Assembly: GCA_000310025.1 (NCBI GenBank)
Contig: FN649753.1
Span: 495,804 to 539,731, forward strand
Direction of reading: 5' to 3'
Length of the DNA: 43,928 nucleotides
DNA from: Ectocarpus siliculosus
Taxonomy: Eukaryota; Sar; Phaeophyceae; Ectocarpales; Ectocarpaceae
The notes under the pieces were generated by a model. The model did not search any database. It was given only the letters and a program-made list of their open reading frames with translations, and was not told the DNA's origin. Of this stretch, positions 1 to 9,864 are shown in pieces; positions within the stretch are counted from its first letter, which is position 1; every line of letters begins with the position of its first letter. The position numbers and the translations under genes are program-made.

Positions 1-3000
1 AGACCCTCGTCTCCCCGTGCACCGCCGAGCTCATAGACTCCAGGTACAGCGCCGCAACGAAAACGGCGTCGCCCCCTACTCTTCCCCCCGCCCCCCCCGC
101 TGCCCCGCCCCCGCTGCCTCCTCCTCCTCCTCCTCCTCCGAGACCGCTGCTGTCGGTCCGAGAGCGACCGCCGGGACCGCCGCCGCCGTCGGACCCGTCA
201 CCCCCCCTCGATTGTCGGCGGCTGAGGCTGAAGACAAGGCCGAAGGGCCGTTCCTTGCCGTTGCTCTCGAGGGAGGATTCGTACAGGTCGCCCGATCTCG
301 TGCCGACAACGATGCCCTTCGTCGAACCCTTGTGTGCGTTGGGGCGGGGGCGGGGCGGCGGGAGTGGTTCGTGTCACGTGGCGTGATTCGGGTCGCGCGA
401 GGTGTGGCCTCAATAAGAGAGGAGGGATGACACCATGCGTTGAGAGCGGGCTAGTGTATATGCAAGGACAGTCTAGTACTTGCGTGCGGGGGGTTTGAAG
501 AGGCGTCGATTTCATACGCGGTGGATATCGAGGGGCCAAGAGCGGGAGGAGAGCGAGACAGAAGCGGAGTGAGGGATAGAGACAGAACAAGACCGAGCGA
601 GCAAATTCGAGCAACACGCGACCACCCTCTCGCCTCGGGGAGTGCCCAATTCTGCTCAACTAAATAGGACAGCAGTTAGCTTCTCCTTCAGAGCATCGCC
701 ACCGCCATCGTCAGCAAACCCTAACGTGGACGGCGAGCGCGTTTGTACCATACTCCTTGGAAACCTCCTCGAGCCAATAAACACTTACATCTCCCCAATA
801 CACGTGCCCACGGCCCTTACCATATGCCAAAGGCCCGTCAACCGGGCTTGTACGTGATACCGGCCACGCACACGCACTATTCCTCCTCCCCCCCCCCCGC
901 TCTAGTGGCGCGTGTTTAAGCGTATGACCCAAGCAATCTACCTCACGTCCGTCTAAACATAGTCCATGTGGGGATGTGCAGGTCTGCTTACGGCCGGGCA
1001 CCACAACAAGTTTCCACCATCATCCCCACCACCACCGCCACCACTTCTCATGAAAACCCGCGGCGAGCGAGCGGCAAGCCGCCTGCCTGCCTCACCTCCG
1101 TGCACCGCTGCGAGTCGAAGGCGACGGCCTCTACGACCACCCCTGACCACTTGAGCAGCCGCTTCGGCCTCGTCGTGGCCGAGTGGAGGTAGTACGTCTC
1201 CCCCCCGTGGAGGCAGGCCAGCAGGTGGTTGCCGGTGGGGTCCAGGAAGAGCTTGTGGATGGTGTCCTCCTGCCGCTTCGAGATCTCAATCTCTGTGAGG
1301 AAAACATAACAAAAGGCAAGAGAACAATTGAGAGTTGCATTAGCGCATGGTTCCTGGGTGCATGTATAGGTACCCCAGCGTGGGGGGGGGGGGTAATGGG
1401 GGCTCCGCGCGTGGGTTTTGGCCACCCTCGCCCAGTTCTTCTGTAATTCGTAAATACAAACCTCATGAGAGTTCCGATCGTATTGGGATGCCTGTGGTTG
1501 AAAATTCTCTTTATTAGTCATGGTAACAATGAATTTCATGTCGGTAAAAGAGTCGGTAGCGCCTACCTTGCAGCGAGCCAGGGCATCGACGACGACGAGT
1601 TGGGAGTGCTGTACCTCGAAACGTGCTCCAACTCCGCAAAACCCTTCTTCGGAAAAATCATCATTCGCGCACTCGGTTTCCCCAGTACTGTAAGAGGCGC
1701 AAGAGATGGCACCCCACCCTAGCCCAATCTTCAAAGCTCGATTGCTCGACAACCACGCTTATGGCAAAGCCAAAAAATATGGTTTCGCAAACATCCGTCG
1801 ACAAAACCAAGCTTATGGCAACACCAAACAATGTCGTTTCGCAAACATCCGTCCGTCGAGGGCTTTCCGTAGACATATCGGGGCTCTTTCTTCACACATA
1901 CCCCTGGTTGTGGAGCAACCGAATCGAGCCATGAAAGTCGGCCTAGGGGGGGGCGCCATCTCTCCGCCTCTTACGGGTATCCCGAGTAAAAAAATCGCGT
2001 TCCTCCACTCCAATGCCCTCCACGACACGCCGACAGTAAACACAAACCTCAAAACGCGGAAAGCGTCCTCCCCCCCTGCCGCCACGATCCTCGTCCGGCG
2101 AGAACCCGGCGTGGTTCGTCCCGGCTTTTTATGTAGGGATGCGAGGTCGATGGTCTAACGACTACGGCATGCACGGCTACGAGTACACCCGCCCCCTCTC
2201 CCCCACCGTTTCAGCTCGTGCCGTCTCTCACCCTCAGATCCGCCGTGTGGCGTGCTGGCGTTCCAGCGGATGATGCAGCAGTCCGACGTGGCCATGGCCA
2301 GAGTGCCGTTGCCGACGGCCACCGCCAGGATGGACCACGACGCAGAGGAGGAAGAGGAGGAGGCCTTGAGGGCGTCCAGGCGCTGCAGGGAAAATATCGG
2401 CGGCTCTCCACCTCGTTTCGCCGCCGGAACGAGCTGCGTGGTCGTCACCGGTAGCAGCGGCGGGGCCGGTTCCGGATCGATTGCGCGCCGTCGATTGGGA
2501 TAGACGGGCCGCAGTTGTGTGAGTGGGGGAGCGTGCGCGATTGGGATGGACAGGCCGTGTTTGTGTGAACAGGAAGGTGGGGGGGGGGGGGGGTGTAGAG
2601 AAAACGGTCGGCGACAGCAGTGGTGGTTGGAAAGCTCGTCCCAAAATATGAGCTGCCCGTTGCTAAGGGTAGCCGTGTGTTTGTGTTTGTGTGCGTTTCC
2701 GTTTCTGCTTGCCTTCAATTCCCCACATTTTCGAGGCGAGAAGCGTTGAATTCCTTTCCTCTCTGTCGTGTGCACTCATCACATGACTACTTGCAGACTA
2801 TCCGCTTTCCACTACTTCGCGAGATTTTCACTCAGAAGAGCTTCAAAGCCTGCAGTCTATAAGGGACGGAAGGGTACCGAGGGTACAGCTGGACCGGCGG
2901 AGCTTTCATTCGTATTATATCGTAGCCATTGCTGCTGCTGTTCGTATCAAGTACTTGTATGAGCAGTAGCTTGCATGACATGAGATATCACACTCCCTGA

Positions 3001-3910
3001 CCCGATTTTCAAAGCTCGATTGCTTCATCGACGACGAGGACACCGAAATCAAATGGCACGTTTTCGGAATGCCCTCGAACGAGATTCTTCCAATGCCGCC
3101 ATTCTCGGTGCCGCCCCTGCTCTTCCTGCCGAGTAATCGAGCTTTGAAAATGGGTCCAGGGGGTGTGATATCATACGCAACCTACGGTGGACGTCATACA
3201 TTCGTTCCGCATTCCGCCGCATTTTGTGAGCTCATCCATCCCTACTACTGCTGCGGCCTCGTGTTGCGCTATTGGCTGGTACGTAAATACGTAAATACAA
3301 CGTCGTCTCGCAAGCTAACTGACTCTACGGAGAGTGCTCGGCACCGCTGCCTTTGTCACAGGGGGTTTCCGAGCCGCAACAGAGACAGCAGTAGCAGCAG
3401 CAGCCTCTGGCATTTCTCTTTGGGCTTGCTCACATTTGTCCCATCAGGTCCTGATGCGCCAGAGCCAAACGGGTTTGACGTAGAGCCAGATCCGAAGGGG
3501 TTCGAAGACGATGGCGCGAACGGGTTTGGCGGCGCGAAAGGATTCAGAGCGGAGGAGCCCCCTCCTCCTCCTCCGAAGGGGCTCATCTTGCTCGTTGAAG
3601 AACCAGCTCCCGCTGCTGCTGCTGCTGCTACTGCTGTTGCGGATGATCGTGTTGCCACCGACGAAGCCGCCGCTTGTCCTTGCCCCCAGGCGGAGGAGTC
3701 TAGGGCTCGCCCTCCTCCTTGTGCCCTTCTTTGCGGCGGGTTGCTCCCGACATCTCGGGACGTTGGCGACACCGGCGGCTGTGTTCGTTGCCGCTGCTGT
3801 GCATGCTGCTGCTGCTGCTGCCTTGTTGCTGTGCCAGCGTAGCGGGACGGCTGTTGCTGTTGCTGCTGAGTCCGCTTTTCTGTTGCATCCCAGTCCTCGA
3901 ACAGATTCAT
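1..3910 (-). CDS. VPS18: VPS18 N-terminal part (HOPS/CORVET subunit), partial at left edge
   Basis: Class C Vps core subunit that tethers endosomal and vacuolar membranes before fusion. Exons in coding order are 3434-3910, 2232-2433, 1096-1292 and 328 to beyond base 1; donors are GTGAGC, GTGAGA and GTGAGG, and phases fit (0, 1, 0). Exon 2 reads EPPIFSLQRLD then ILAVAVGNGTLAMATSDC. Exon 3 reads IHKLFLDPTGNHLLACL and KWSGVVVEAVAF. Exon 4 reads VVGTRSGDLYESSLE. These follow the start of the Vps18 beta-propeller in order, including the conserved P-I-F-x-x-Q-R-hydrophobic-D and L-D-P/H-T-G-x-H-L-L segments. The ATG at 3910 is supported by an in-frame TAG nine bases upstream. Exon 1 (159 residues) is a Q-, G- and S-rich extension with four NPF motifs that I do not recall in animal or yeast Vps18. 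The C-terminal propeller, solenoid and RING lie outside the window. It is divergent from the lipase gene. Confidence 0.88.
1690..1974. mobile_element. MITE family copy A (TIR element)
   Basis: The left end GTAAGAGGCG...GAGATGGC and the right end GCCATCTCTCCGCCTCTTAC are inverted repeats. They continue inward to TTCAAAGCTCGATTGCTC on the left and its diverged reverse complement on the right. The 285-bp element has no coding capacity and lies in VPS18 intron 2. No clear target-site duplication was found. Confidence 0.7.
2098..2187 (+). repeat. Dispersed repeat, TACGGCATGCACGGCTACGAGTAC family, copy 1
   Basis: CCCGGCGTGGTTCGTCCCGG, TAGGGATGCGAGGTC and TGGTCTAACGACTACGGCAT match 15431-15517 almost base for base. 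It ends in a C-rich tract and lies in the VPS18 intron, about 45 bp from the exon border at 2232. Confidence 0.7.
2708..2775. repeat. Diverged fragment related to the SINE body
   Basis: The stretch with CCTTCAAT, GCGAGAAGCGTT and CCTTTCCTCTCTG matches in order the plus-strand sequence of the SINE body at about 5125-5175. It lies in VPS18 intron 1. No tRNA-like head or flanking duplication is visible here. Confidence 0.45.
2968..3184. mobile_element. MITE family copy D
   Basis: Ends of about 55 bp are imperfect inverted repeats. The left arm contains GATATCACACTCCCTGACCC and TTTTCAAAGCTCGATTG; the right arm is its near-complement, ending GGGGGTGTGATATC and GCAACCTACGG. It lies in VPS18 intron 1. 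It shares the TTTTCAAAGCTCGATT core with copies A, B, C and E. Confidence 0.7.
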
Positions 3911-4206
3911 GGGGCACTAGCAACAGCAGTGCTTCGCTTCGTTAGCACTATAGAAGAAGCCGTGGCGGCCGAAGAAGCAGCAGCGTTTACTGCACACGAC
4001 AGCTGTGCTCTGCTGTGCTCTGTGTTCTTCCTGCACAGCAATGCAGCAAGCTACCGGGGCAGCCGCGCCTGGGATGCATAGAACGTGTAGGTACCTCACC
4101 CTTCCCCCTTCTCTAGTTCGCGCGTCCCCCAAGTCTACAGTCTCTGCTCTCCCTCGTTCCCTCCAGCCTCTTCTCTGAGCTGTCTCTGTTGCTGTCTCGC
4201 AACGCC
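3911..4206. promoter_or_regulatory. Divergent intergenic region between VPS18 and the lipase
   Basis: These 296 bp separate the two opposed start codons, so they must hold both 5' UTRs and a shared or overlapping promoter. The VPS18-proximal half is rich in CAGCAG/CTGCTG-type runs. The lipase-proximal half is a pyrimidine-rich CTCTCT/CCCTC tract (about 4090-4185). I see no convincing TATA box. An ATG at 4041 opens a 17-codon frame ending at a possible donor (AG then GTACCT), but I could not tie it to the lipase frame. Confidence 0.5.
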
Positions 4207-6305
4207 ATGCTGCAGCGTCGAAGGTTACGATGCTGGCTGGTGGCTTTTGGTGGTACCTTAGCTTGCTGGGTGGCGTTGGCGGCGGACCCTTCGCTTCAGC
4301 AAGCGGAGCATCCCTTCAGGAATCTCGCAGCCTGGCTGCGGGAGGTGAGATCACACGTTATCATGCTCGACTCTATGATACCACAGGCATGCAGAGAGAC
4401 CTTCAACGACACAGACAGGCTTTGCGGGAGGCTGCTCTCGTCCAGGCATGCTGCCGTCTGGGCACTGCAATAGTGCAAATGAAGAGTGAGCGGAAGTCTT
4501 GAGGGTCAATCCCTCCCTCCCTTTGGTGGAAAGCTGATCAGACATCATGAGTAAAATGTAGGGAGACCGAGTTTGAACATTGAAAAGCCAAACGGGCTTG
4601 TTCCACGTGTGCCGAGAGGGCTGTACGTTCCTCTCTCACCTTAACCTGCACACCCCTAAGCATGTAGGCACGTTCGGTAAGCGCCTGACGTCGATCTAGC
4701 TTATTTTCGTCCACGAGCACAGGCCAGTTGTACTAGCGTTTCGACTGAAATTGCTCAGAATTATGATTGAGAGGATGTTCCACGTCCTTCGCATCATGCC
4801 TCTTCTCAGGCATCCCCCGACATGAGGTCAGCAGAACCCAAGGCTATTTCTAGAGGCATCACCGTTCTGAGCAACTCCCAGAGCTACGTCAAGTCGTTCG
4901 ACGGCATGGCGTACGAGCTCAAGGGAAAGATCAAGGAGACCGGGAGCACCGCAGACATCGAAAAGGTAAAGCAAGGATACCGTAAAAGGTTGCATACCTA
5001 TTTTTTTTTTTTTTTTTTGTTCTTCACTTCAAATCAGCGCTCACAGCACAAGTGCCGTTTATTCCAACCCGTGGTCACACAGAAGGGCCTCTCTCTACCC
5101 TCCCCCTCCTGCGGTACTTCGCCTTCAATTTTTAATGCGAGAAGAGTTCAGCACTCTCTTCCCTCTGTGTACACACGAACTAGCGCTATCCACTTGGCCA
5201 GGAGCGGAAGCGAGAGAAAAACTCACTTTGCGAGAAAAGCTCGCCTACGCCGGGATTCGAACCCCTGACCTGACCTCTAGAAGGTTACGAGGCTACCAAC
5301 TAGACCACCGGGGCGACCGGCGTATGTATATACCTATATAAGGCTACGATACCACCACCCCCTGGACCGATTTTCAAAGCTCGATTACTCCGCGACGCGG
5401 AGGATGCCCAACATCAGTTTGTTCGTTATTGGAAAGCTCTCGGCGTGAAGGTCCGAGCTCCACCATTTTCAGCTCAGTCAGCCCTTGTGCTGCAGAGAAA
5501 TCCGGGTTTATAAATAGATGCAGGGGGGGTGATATCTTACGCACCCTACGGTAGTCCGGGTGGGGGGAGTGACACAGGAAATTGAACAAATGGAAGGAGG
5601 AACACCAATGGACAGGCGGGGGCGGTCAGTCGCAGATGAACTGAGCGGAGGATGGGCGCTTCACAATCGCTCGGGCAGCGACTGTAGCACAGCAGCACTC
5701 ACGCCCATCATGATTTGCAGGAAGCACAAGCGGTTGGATTGGTCCTATGCTACAGAGTACACAGACAATTTGACCAGCCTTACAAAAGGTGACCCCGATT
5801 GCGTGTTTTAGGGGGAACAGCGGGGGACGGACCAGCGCGTTGTATACGCGCTTTGTCGAGAAGTCGCCCTGTCTTGCCACGCCCTATGATGGTCGCATCA
5901 AGAGAGCGTCGCGAATGGTGCTCTTATCGACCCATACGCACGCAGACTCGAATCTTGAAAGCACTGTTTGGAGACGCTTCTGTCCTTGTCGACGCTGTGA
6001 CGTCAGTAGACACCCTTAGCCTATTTCACGGCCTCGATTCGCACGTGCACACCAAAAAACAACGCGGTACGTGTGTGTGTGGGCGCACGCCGTAACTGCT
6101 GCTGTCAAAATGCGCACAGCTAACGGGACAGGCGGAGCTGTACGAGAGCGCGTCGAGCGTGAAGAAGGCGAACAAGCTGGTGAGGCTCCTGATCGAGGTG
6201 GAACGCGCCCTGAACTCCGCCGAGGCGGCCGAGATCGCGTCGCAGTCGGACCCCAGCCGCGCGGCGCAGTACATGAAGGATGCGGGGCTACGATTTCTGC
6301 CCGAC

Positions 6306-6337
<32 letters not shown>

Positions 6338-9300
6338 GTCGGAGGAGGATAGCAGCGCCAACTCTACCGTTGCCGCCGGCACCCAGGGGGAAAAGGACGG
6401 TGGTGCGGCAAACGGGCCTACGAGAGTCTCTCCTCCACGCCGCCCGCGAGAGAAATCGAGCCCAAGACTAGATGAGACGGCGGCGAGGAGACGACGAGCC
6501 GCCGCCAGCGCTTCCGCTGGTGGCGGTTCTGCGACAGGTTCCTCCTCTTCTTCCGCAGCAGCAGAAGGTCCAGGCGTTAGCGGTGGCGGCGACGGCAGCG
6601 GCCAGAGGAAGAAGAAGAAGAAGAAGAAGACACGGGCAAGAAGTAAAGAAGGAGGGGTCGCCGGCGCCGCCGCGGCGGGCGTGGCGGCAGCAGCCGGAGG
6701 AGAACCGCTGGAGGCATTCGTGGTCAACGTTGCCGGGTGCGAGGTGCGGTGTTTCCTGATGCTGGACGAGCGGGGCGGGGAGGAAGGGGAGGGGCGGCTG
6801 GTGGTGGCGGTGGGCGACTCGCTCACGGGAGAAGCCCTCCTCGAGAGTCTGTTCGAGGAGCCCGCGGTGGTGCAGCTCGCGTCCCACGGACTCATGCGCG
6901 AGACGGCGTACGTGAACAGGGTGGCGTTTCAGGTACACCTTTTTTTGGTGCCCCTCCGCCGCGTGTATTGGTCGATGCTTTGTTTGGGTTGCGAGACGAG
7001 CGAGTGGGGGGGGGGGGGGGGGTCGAAGTCGGGGGGAGCGAACGTGTTCTGTAAGAGCTTCGTACATGTCGGGGCACGCGACCGGTCATCTCCGCAAGGG
7101 GTTTAATGTAGCCAGTTTTTTCACCGCAGGCGGGCGACTCTTCTGTGGAACTTGAAGAACAGGGACTCGGAGCCCCCAGTCTCACCGAAACCTGCCCCTT
7201 CTTCAACAACCTCTGCGACTTCATTTATCGACACCCCTATTTCCGCCTGTCCCCATCCCAAGAGGAACGCGTGTTAAATGGTAGAAGGACTCACGCAAGC
7301 TGCGATGAATCAACCCCCCTCCCCCTCCCCCTGCGGGTGTGCCCCCCTCTCTCCCGCCAGTGCGCGTGCGACATCTTGGAGTGGGCCGGGCCTTTCATCA
7401 AGGCGTCGGTCGAGCCGGGGGGAGCATTCGAAGGCTACCGCGTCCACTGCGCGGGGCACTCGTTCGGGGGAGCCGTGGCGGCCTGCCTGGCGGGCCTGCT
7501 GGACGGCGCGATCGACGTGGAGCCATCCGGGAAGGGAGGAGGAGGAGGAGGAGGAGGAGGCGCAGCAGCGGGGTCAGCATCAGCGGGGCAGAGGAACGGT
7601 GCAGGTTCGGGAGGGGAGAGCTCCAGAGATCGGCGAAGCGCAGGCGGCGGCGGAAGGTCGCCGGCTTCTTCCTCGGACGAGGAGTCGAGCGAGGAGGGCG
7701 GCGGCGGCGGCGCGGTACGGGTCGACGGGGCAGAACCGTGGGTCGGCATCCGTCGGGACGGGGTGACGTGTGTGACCCTAGGGTGCCCCCCGTGCCTGTC
7801 GCAGAATCTGCGTCTCCCCTTCGTGACGTCGTTCGTGCTGGGGGACGACATGGTCCCCAGGACCAGCCACGAGTCCCTGCGGCGGCTCAAGCGCAGGTTG
7901 CTGCAGGCGAGTGGTTGGGGGGGGGGGGGGTTGTTGTTGGTGGAACCTTTGCGTTGGAGAAATCCGCGCGCGGGTGTGGTGCCCTGGGGGGCGGGGGGGG
8001 GGTCAGGGAGGGCAAGAGACTGACGAATCATTTTCTGAGTTTCGGGGTTTTCAGGTGCCGGCCATTTACCACGCATCTCGATCAAGACCGAGAAACCGTT
8101 TTTCCCGTTCCTCGCATGAATCGCCTCCAGCACTTGAGTGTTAATCGAGGGATGGCCCCACATATTGTTTCGCATTTTTCGTATTCAAGGGCGCGGCGGC
8201 GGGACGGTGAGTTATCCTTGCGGTGCCCCCCCCCCCCAATTGAATTTTTCGGGTCGCCGGTTCGTATTTTGGCTCGTATACTTACCGCGTGCGCGCCCGG
8301 TAGCCGTTTCTGATTGGCTCGAGCGACAGTCCACGTTCGTGAGGGTGAGCAACCGTTGGGTCATAAAACCTGTGCACCGCCCGCTCATCTATTTGTTCGT
8401 TCGTACCCGCTCTCTGTCCTTGTGGTCCCCTGGTGCTGCTACTGTCATTCCCGTCCAGGTGATGCCGAAGGGGAAGGGTTTGCTATCGCAGGGAGTGGCG
8501 TTCAGCACGAGCCTCTTCACGGACGTGGCAGGGGTGGCGATGCAGGGGGTCCGGCAGGTGGGAATCGGTTGCGCTGCGAGGGGGCTGTGGTTGTTGCTGT
8601 CTTCTCTTTTTTTTTTTTCATGCATGAGCGGAGTTTTTTCGCTCCGAGGGTATGTACCACTGGAACTGGGAGATTTATTTTTCTGAAACATGGGTGTCAT
8701 CCCCTGAACGACCGCATATTTGGCGGCATTTGCAAACTCGATTCATGGCGAAAACAGCCCCACCTTGGAGGGACGTCTGTCTGTACACGTCTCCTCTGGC
8801 AGGCAAGGGCTTGGTCCGCCCATATGAACCCCCTGTAGCGACTGTAATTGTACACACGTGCTGAAATCTTAGTCCCGCAAGCCGTTGGTGGCAGTTGTGC
8901 TTTTTTGGTGTGGCGCCCAACGCGCTCTAATAGCAGGCTAAGGTGTCGACGGACGCCAGTACCACCGGATGAAGTTGATGTCGCGCCGGAGGGGCGCAAG
9001 AGTTTTTTGCGACCACAGACCGAGCCACGGCGGATGCAAGGTTGAAAACGTCTACAGGCCTTTGCCAAGGATACCGTAGGTTGCTTAAGATACCACACAC
9101 CCCTAGACCGGTTTTCGGACCTCGAATACCCTGCAAGGATAACTGTCACGGTGCCGACAATGGCGATGTCGGGAACCATCGCCTCGTAGAGAACCTTCAT
9201 TCGATTGAAAAAAAATGTTTTTGTTCGTGGAGAATAATATTTGACCTTTGAGACTCGGCTAGCGGGTGTGGTATATCCGTATGGTAGCATCGCACAACCT

Positions 9301-9864
9301 CTTAAACACTGTAAACATGCTCTCTTCGTGTGTATCTGGGGCACAGGCGGCGGCGCTGTTAGGGGAGGACGCAAAACTCGGCTAGGGGGTGTGTTATCCT
9401 GCGCAGCGTTGCACAACATCGTGAAAATAAATCCGTACGTTCTATCTCTCGTTGTATGTTCTATCTCTCGTTGTATCTGGGGCACACACGCCACTGCGCC
9501 AGGGGAGGAGTCAAAACTCGGCTAGGGGGTGTGCTATCGTGTGCAACCTACGGTGCCCGTGTCGTATGCATAGCGTTCCGCGACATCTTGAAAAGTAGTC
9601 CGTACTTTTTGCTCTCCTTGTGTGTGTTGATCTTGGGGCACACAGGCCACGACGCTGGGGGAGGACGACGCCCGGCTGACAGTGCCTGGTCGGGTGTGGT
9701 TCGCCAAGCCCAGGCGGCTCAAGAACGGAGCGACGCTGAAGCGGGTGATGCGGGGCAACGTCAAGGAGGACATGCTCTGGCAGCTCCACGACATCATGCT
9801 TACCAAGAGCATGCTCTCGCACCACCGACTCGACAAGTACATCAAGATCCTCGACAGAGTCTGA
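4207..9864 (+). CDS. Class 3 (DAG-lipase-like) lipase
   Basis: Predicted serine hydrolase of triacyl- or diacylglycerols. Exons: 4207-4344, 4810-4965, 6120-6932, 7130-7906, 8459-8557 and 9646-9864, all phase 0, about 733 residues. The N-terminus (MLQRRRLRCWLVAFGGTLAC) looks like a signal peptide or anchor. The fold follows: LVVAVGDSLTGEALLESL at the usual V-R-G-T position, nucleophile elbow GHSFGG (about 7456-7473), CVTLGCPPCLS, and SFVLGDDMVPR with the probable catalytic Asp. The last exon has VPGRVWF and SHHRLDKYIKIL, where the catalytic His is expected. Pro-, Lys- and Gly/Ser-rich inserts interrupt the domain. Intron 5 starts with GC (CAG then GCGAGT). A further 90-nt intron at 7271-7360 is possible: it has a strong C/T tract and acceptor but a weak GTGTTA donor, and frame is kept either way, so the protein may be 703 residues. 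Exact substrate and first-exon choice are uncertain. Confidence 0.85.
4994..5337 (-). mobile_element. tRNA-derived SINE with poly(A) tail and target-site duplication
   Basis: Read on the minus strand, the head at about 5318-5240 carries an A-box-like TGGTCTAGTTGG and a perfect B box GGTTCGAATCC about 32 nt apart, the layout of a pol III promoter. A tRNA-unrelated body follows. It contains a second A-box-like TGGCCAAGTGG (about 5198-5188). The element ends in 18 A residues (T at 5001-5018 on the plus strand). The 8-bp direct repeat ATACCTAT flanks it at 4994-5001 and 5330-5337. The clover-leaf is degenerate (acceptor stem about 5 pairs, T stem about 3), so this is a retroposon and not a working tRNA gene. 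It lies in lipase intron 2, antisense to the gene. Confidence 0.75.
5345..5545. mobile_element. MITE family copy E
   Basis: The left arm CACCCCCTGGACCGATTTTC runs on to AAAGCTCGATTACTCCG. The right arm holds GGGGGGGTGATATCTTACGC and ACCCTACGGTAG, so the outer parts are inverted repeats while the inner right arm has drifted. It directly abuts the head end of the SINE within lipase intron 2. Confidence 0.55.
7907..8458 (+). other. Probable GC-AG intron of the lipase gene
   Basis: The exon ends CTG CAG and is followed by GCGAGT, a good GC-type donor. The acceptor is CCCGTCCAG before GTGATGCCG. Both borders are phase 0. The nearby GT alternatives (after CGCAG, or inside GCGAGTGG) are in phase 2 or 1 and break the frame of the next exon. 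Confidence 0.65.
9073..9286. mobile_element. MITE family copy F (diverged)
   Basis: The left end ACCGTAGGTTGCTTAAGATA, then CCACACACCCCTAGACCGG, is mirrored on the right by CTCGGCTAGCGGGTGTGGTA and TATCCGTATGGTA. It lies in lipase intron 6. Its right end also forms the first part of the tandem array that follows. Confidence 0.55.
9253..9674 (+). repeat. Tandem array duplicating the 3' splice site of the last lipase exon
   Basis: Three units of about 120-160 bp start with ACTCGGCTAG-type sequence at about 9253, 9375 and 9516. Each ends with a TCTGGGGCACA...GGGGAGGA block. In the third unit this block is the real acceptor plus the first bases of the exon at 9646. In unit 1 the acceptor CACAG survives at about 9345-9349; translation from there gives AALLGEDAKLG and a stop, a decayed match to the true exon start ATTLGEDDARL. 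In unit 2 the acceptor is mutated (CACACAC). Confidence 0.7.

Noticed and set aside
4041-4091. A separate first lipase exon starting at ATG 4041
   Set aside because: It opens a 17-codon frame to a possible donor, but it leaves phase 2 and does not fit the next exons.
4230-4502. Open frame with ARLYDTTGMQRDLQRHRQAL as an alternative first lipase exon
   Set aside because: Its plausible donor (AGA then GTGAGC) is phase 1, and the next exon then hits a stop. The frame from the ATG at 4207 with donor GAG then GTGAGA joins cleanly.
5240-5318. A tRNA gene on the minus strand
   Set aside because: The A and B boxes are good, but the acceptor and T stems are broken and the anticodon loop is ill-defined. 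The poly(A) tail plus target-site duplication point to a SINE.
6468-7067. Long minus-strand frames opposite the lipase exons
   Set aside because: These are antisense shadows of GC-rich, low-complexity coding sequence. The plus strand carries the conserved lipase motifs.
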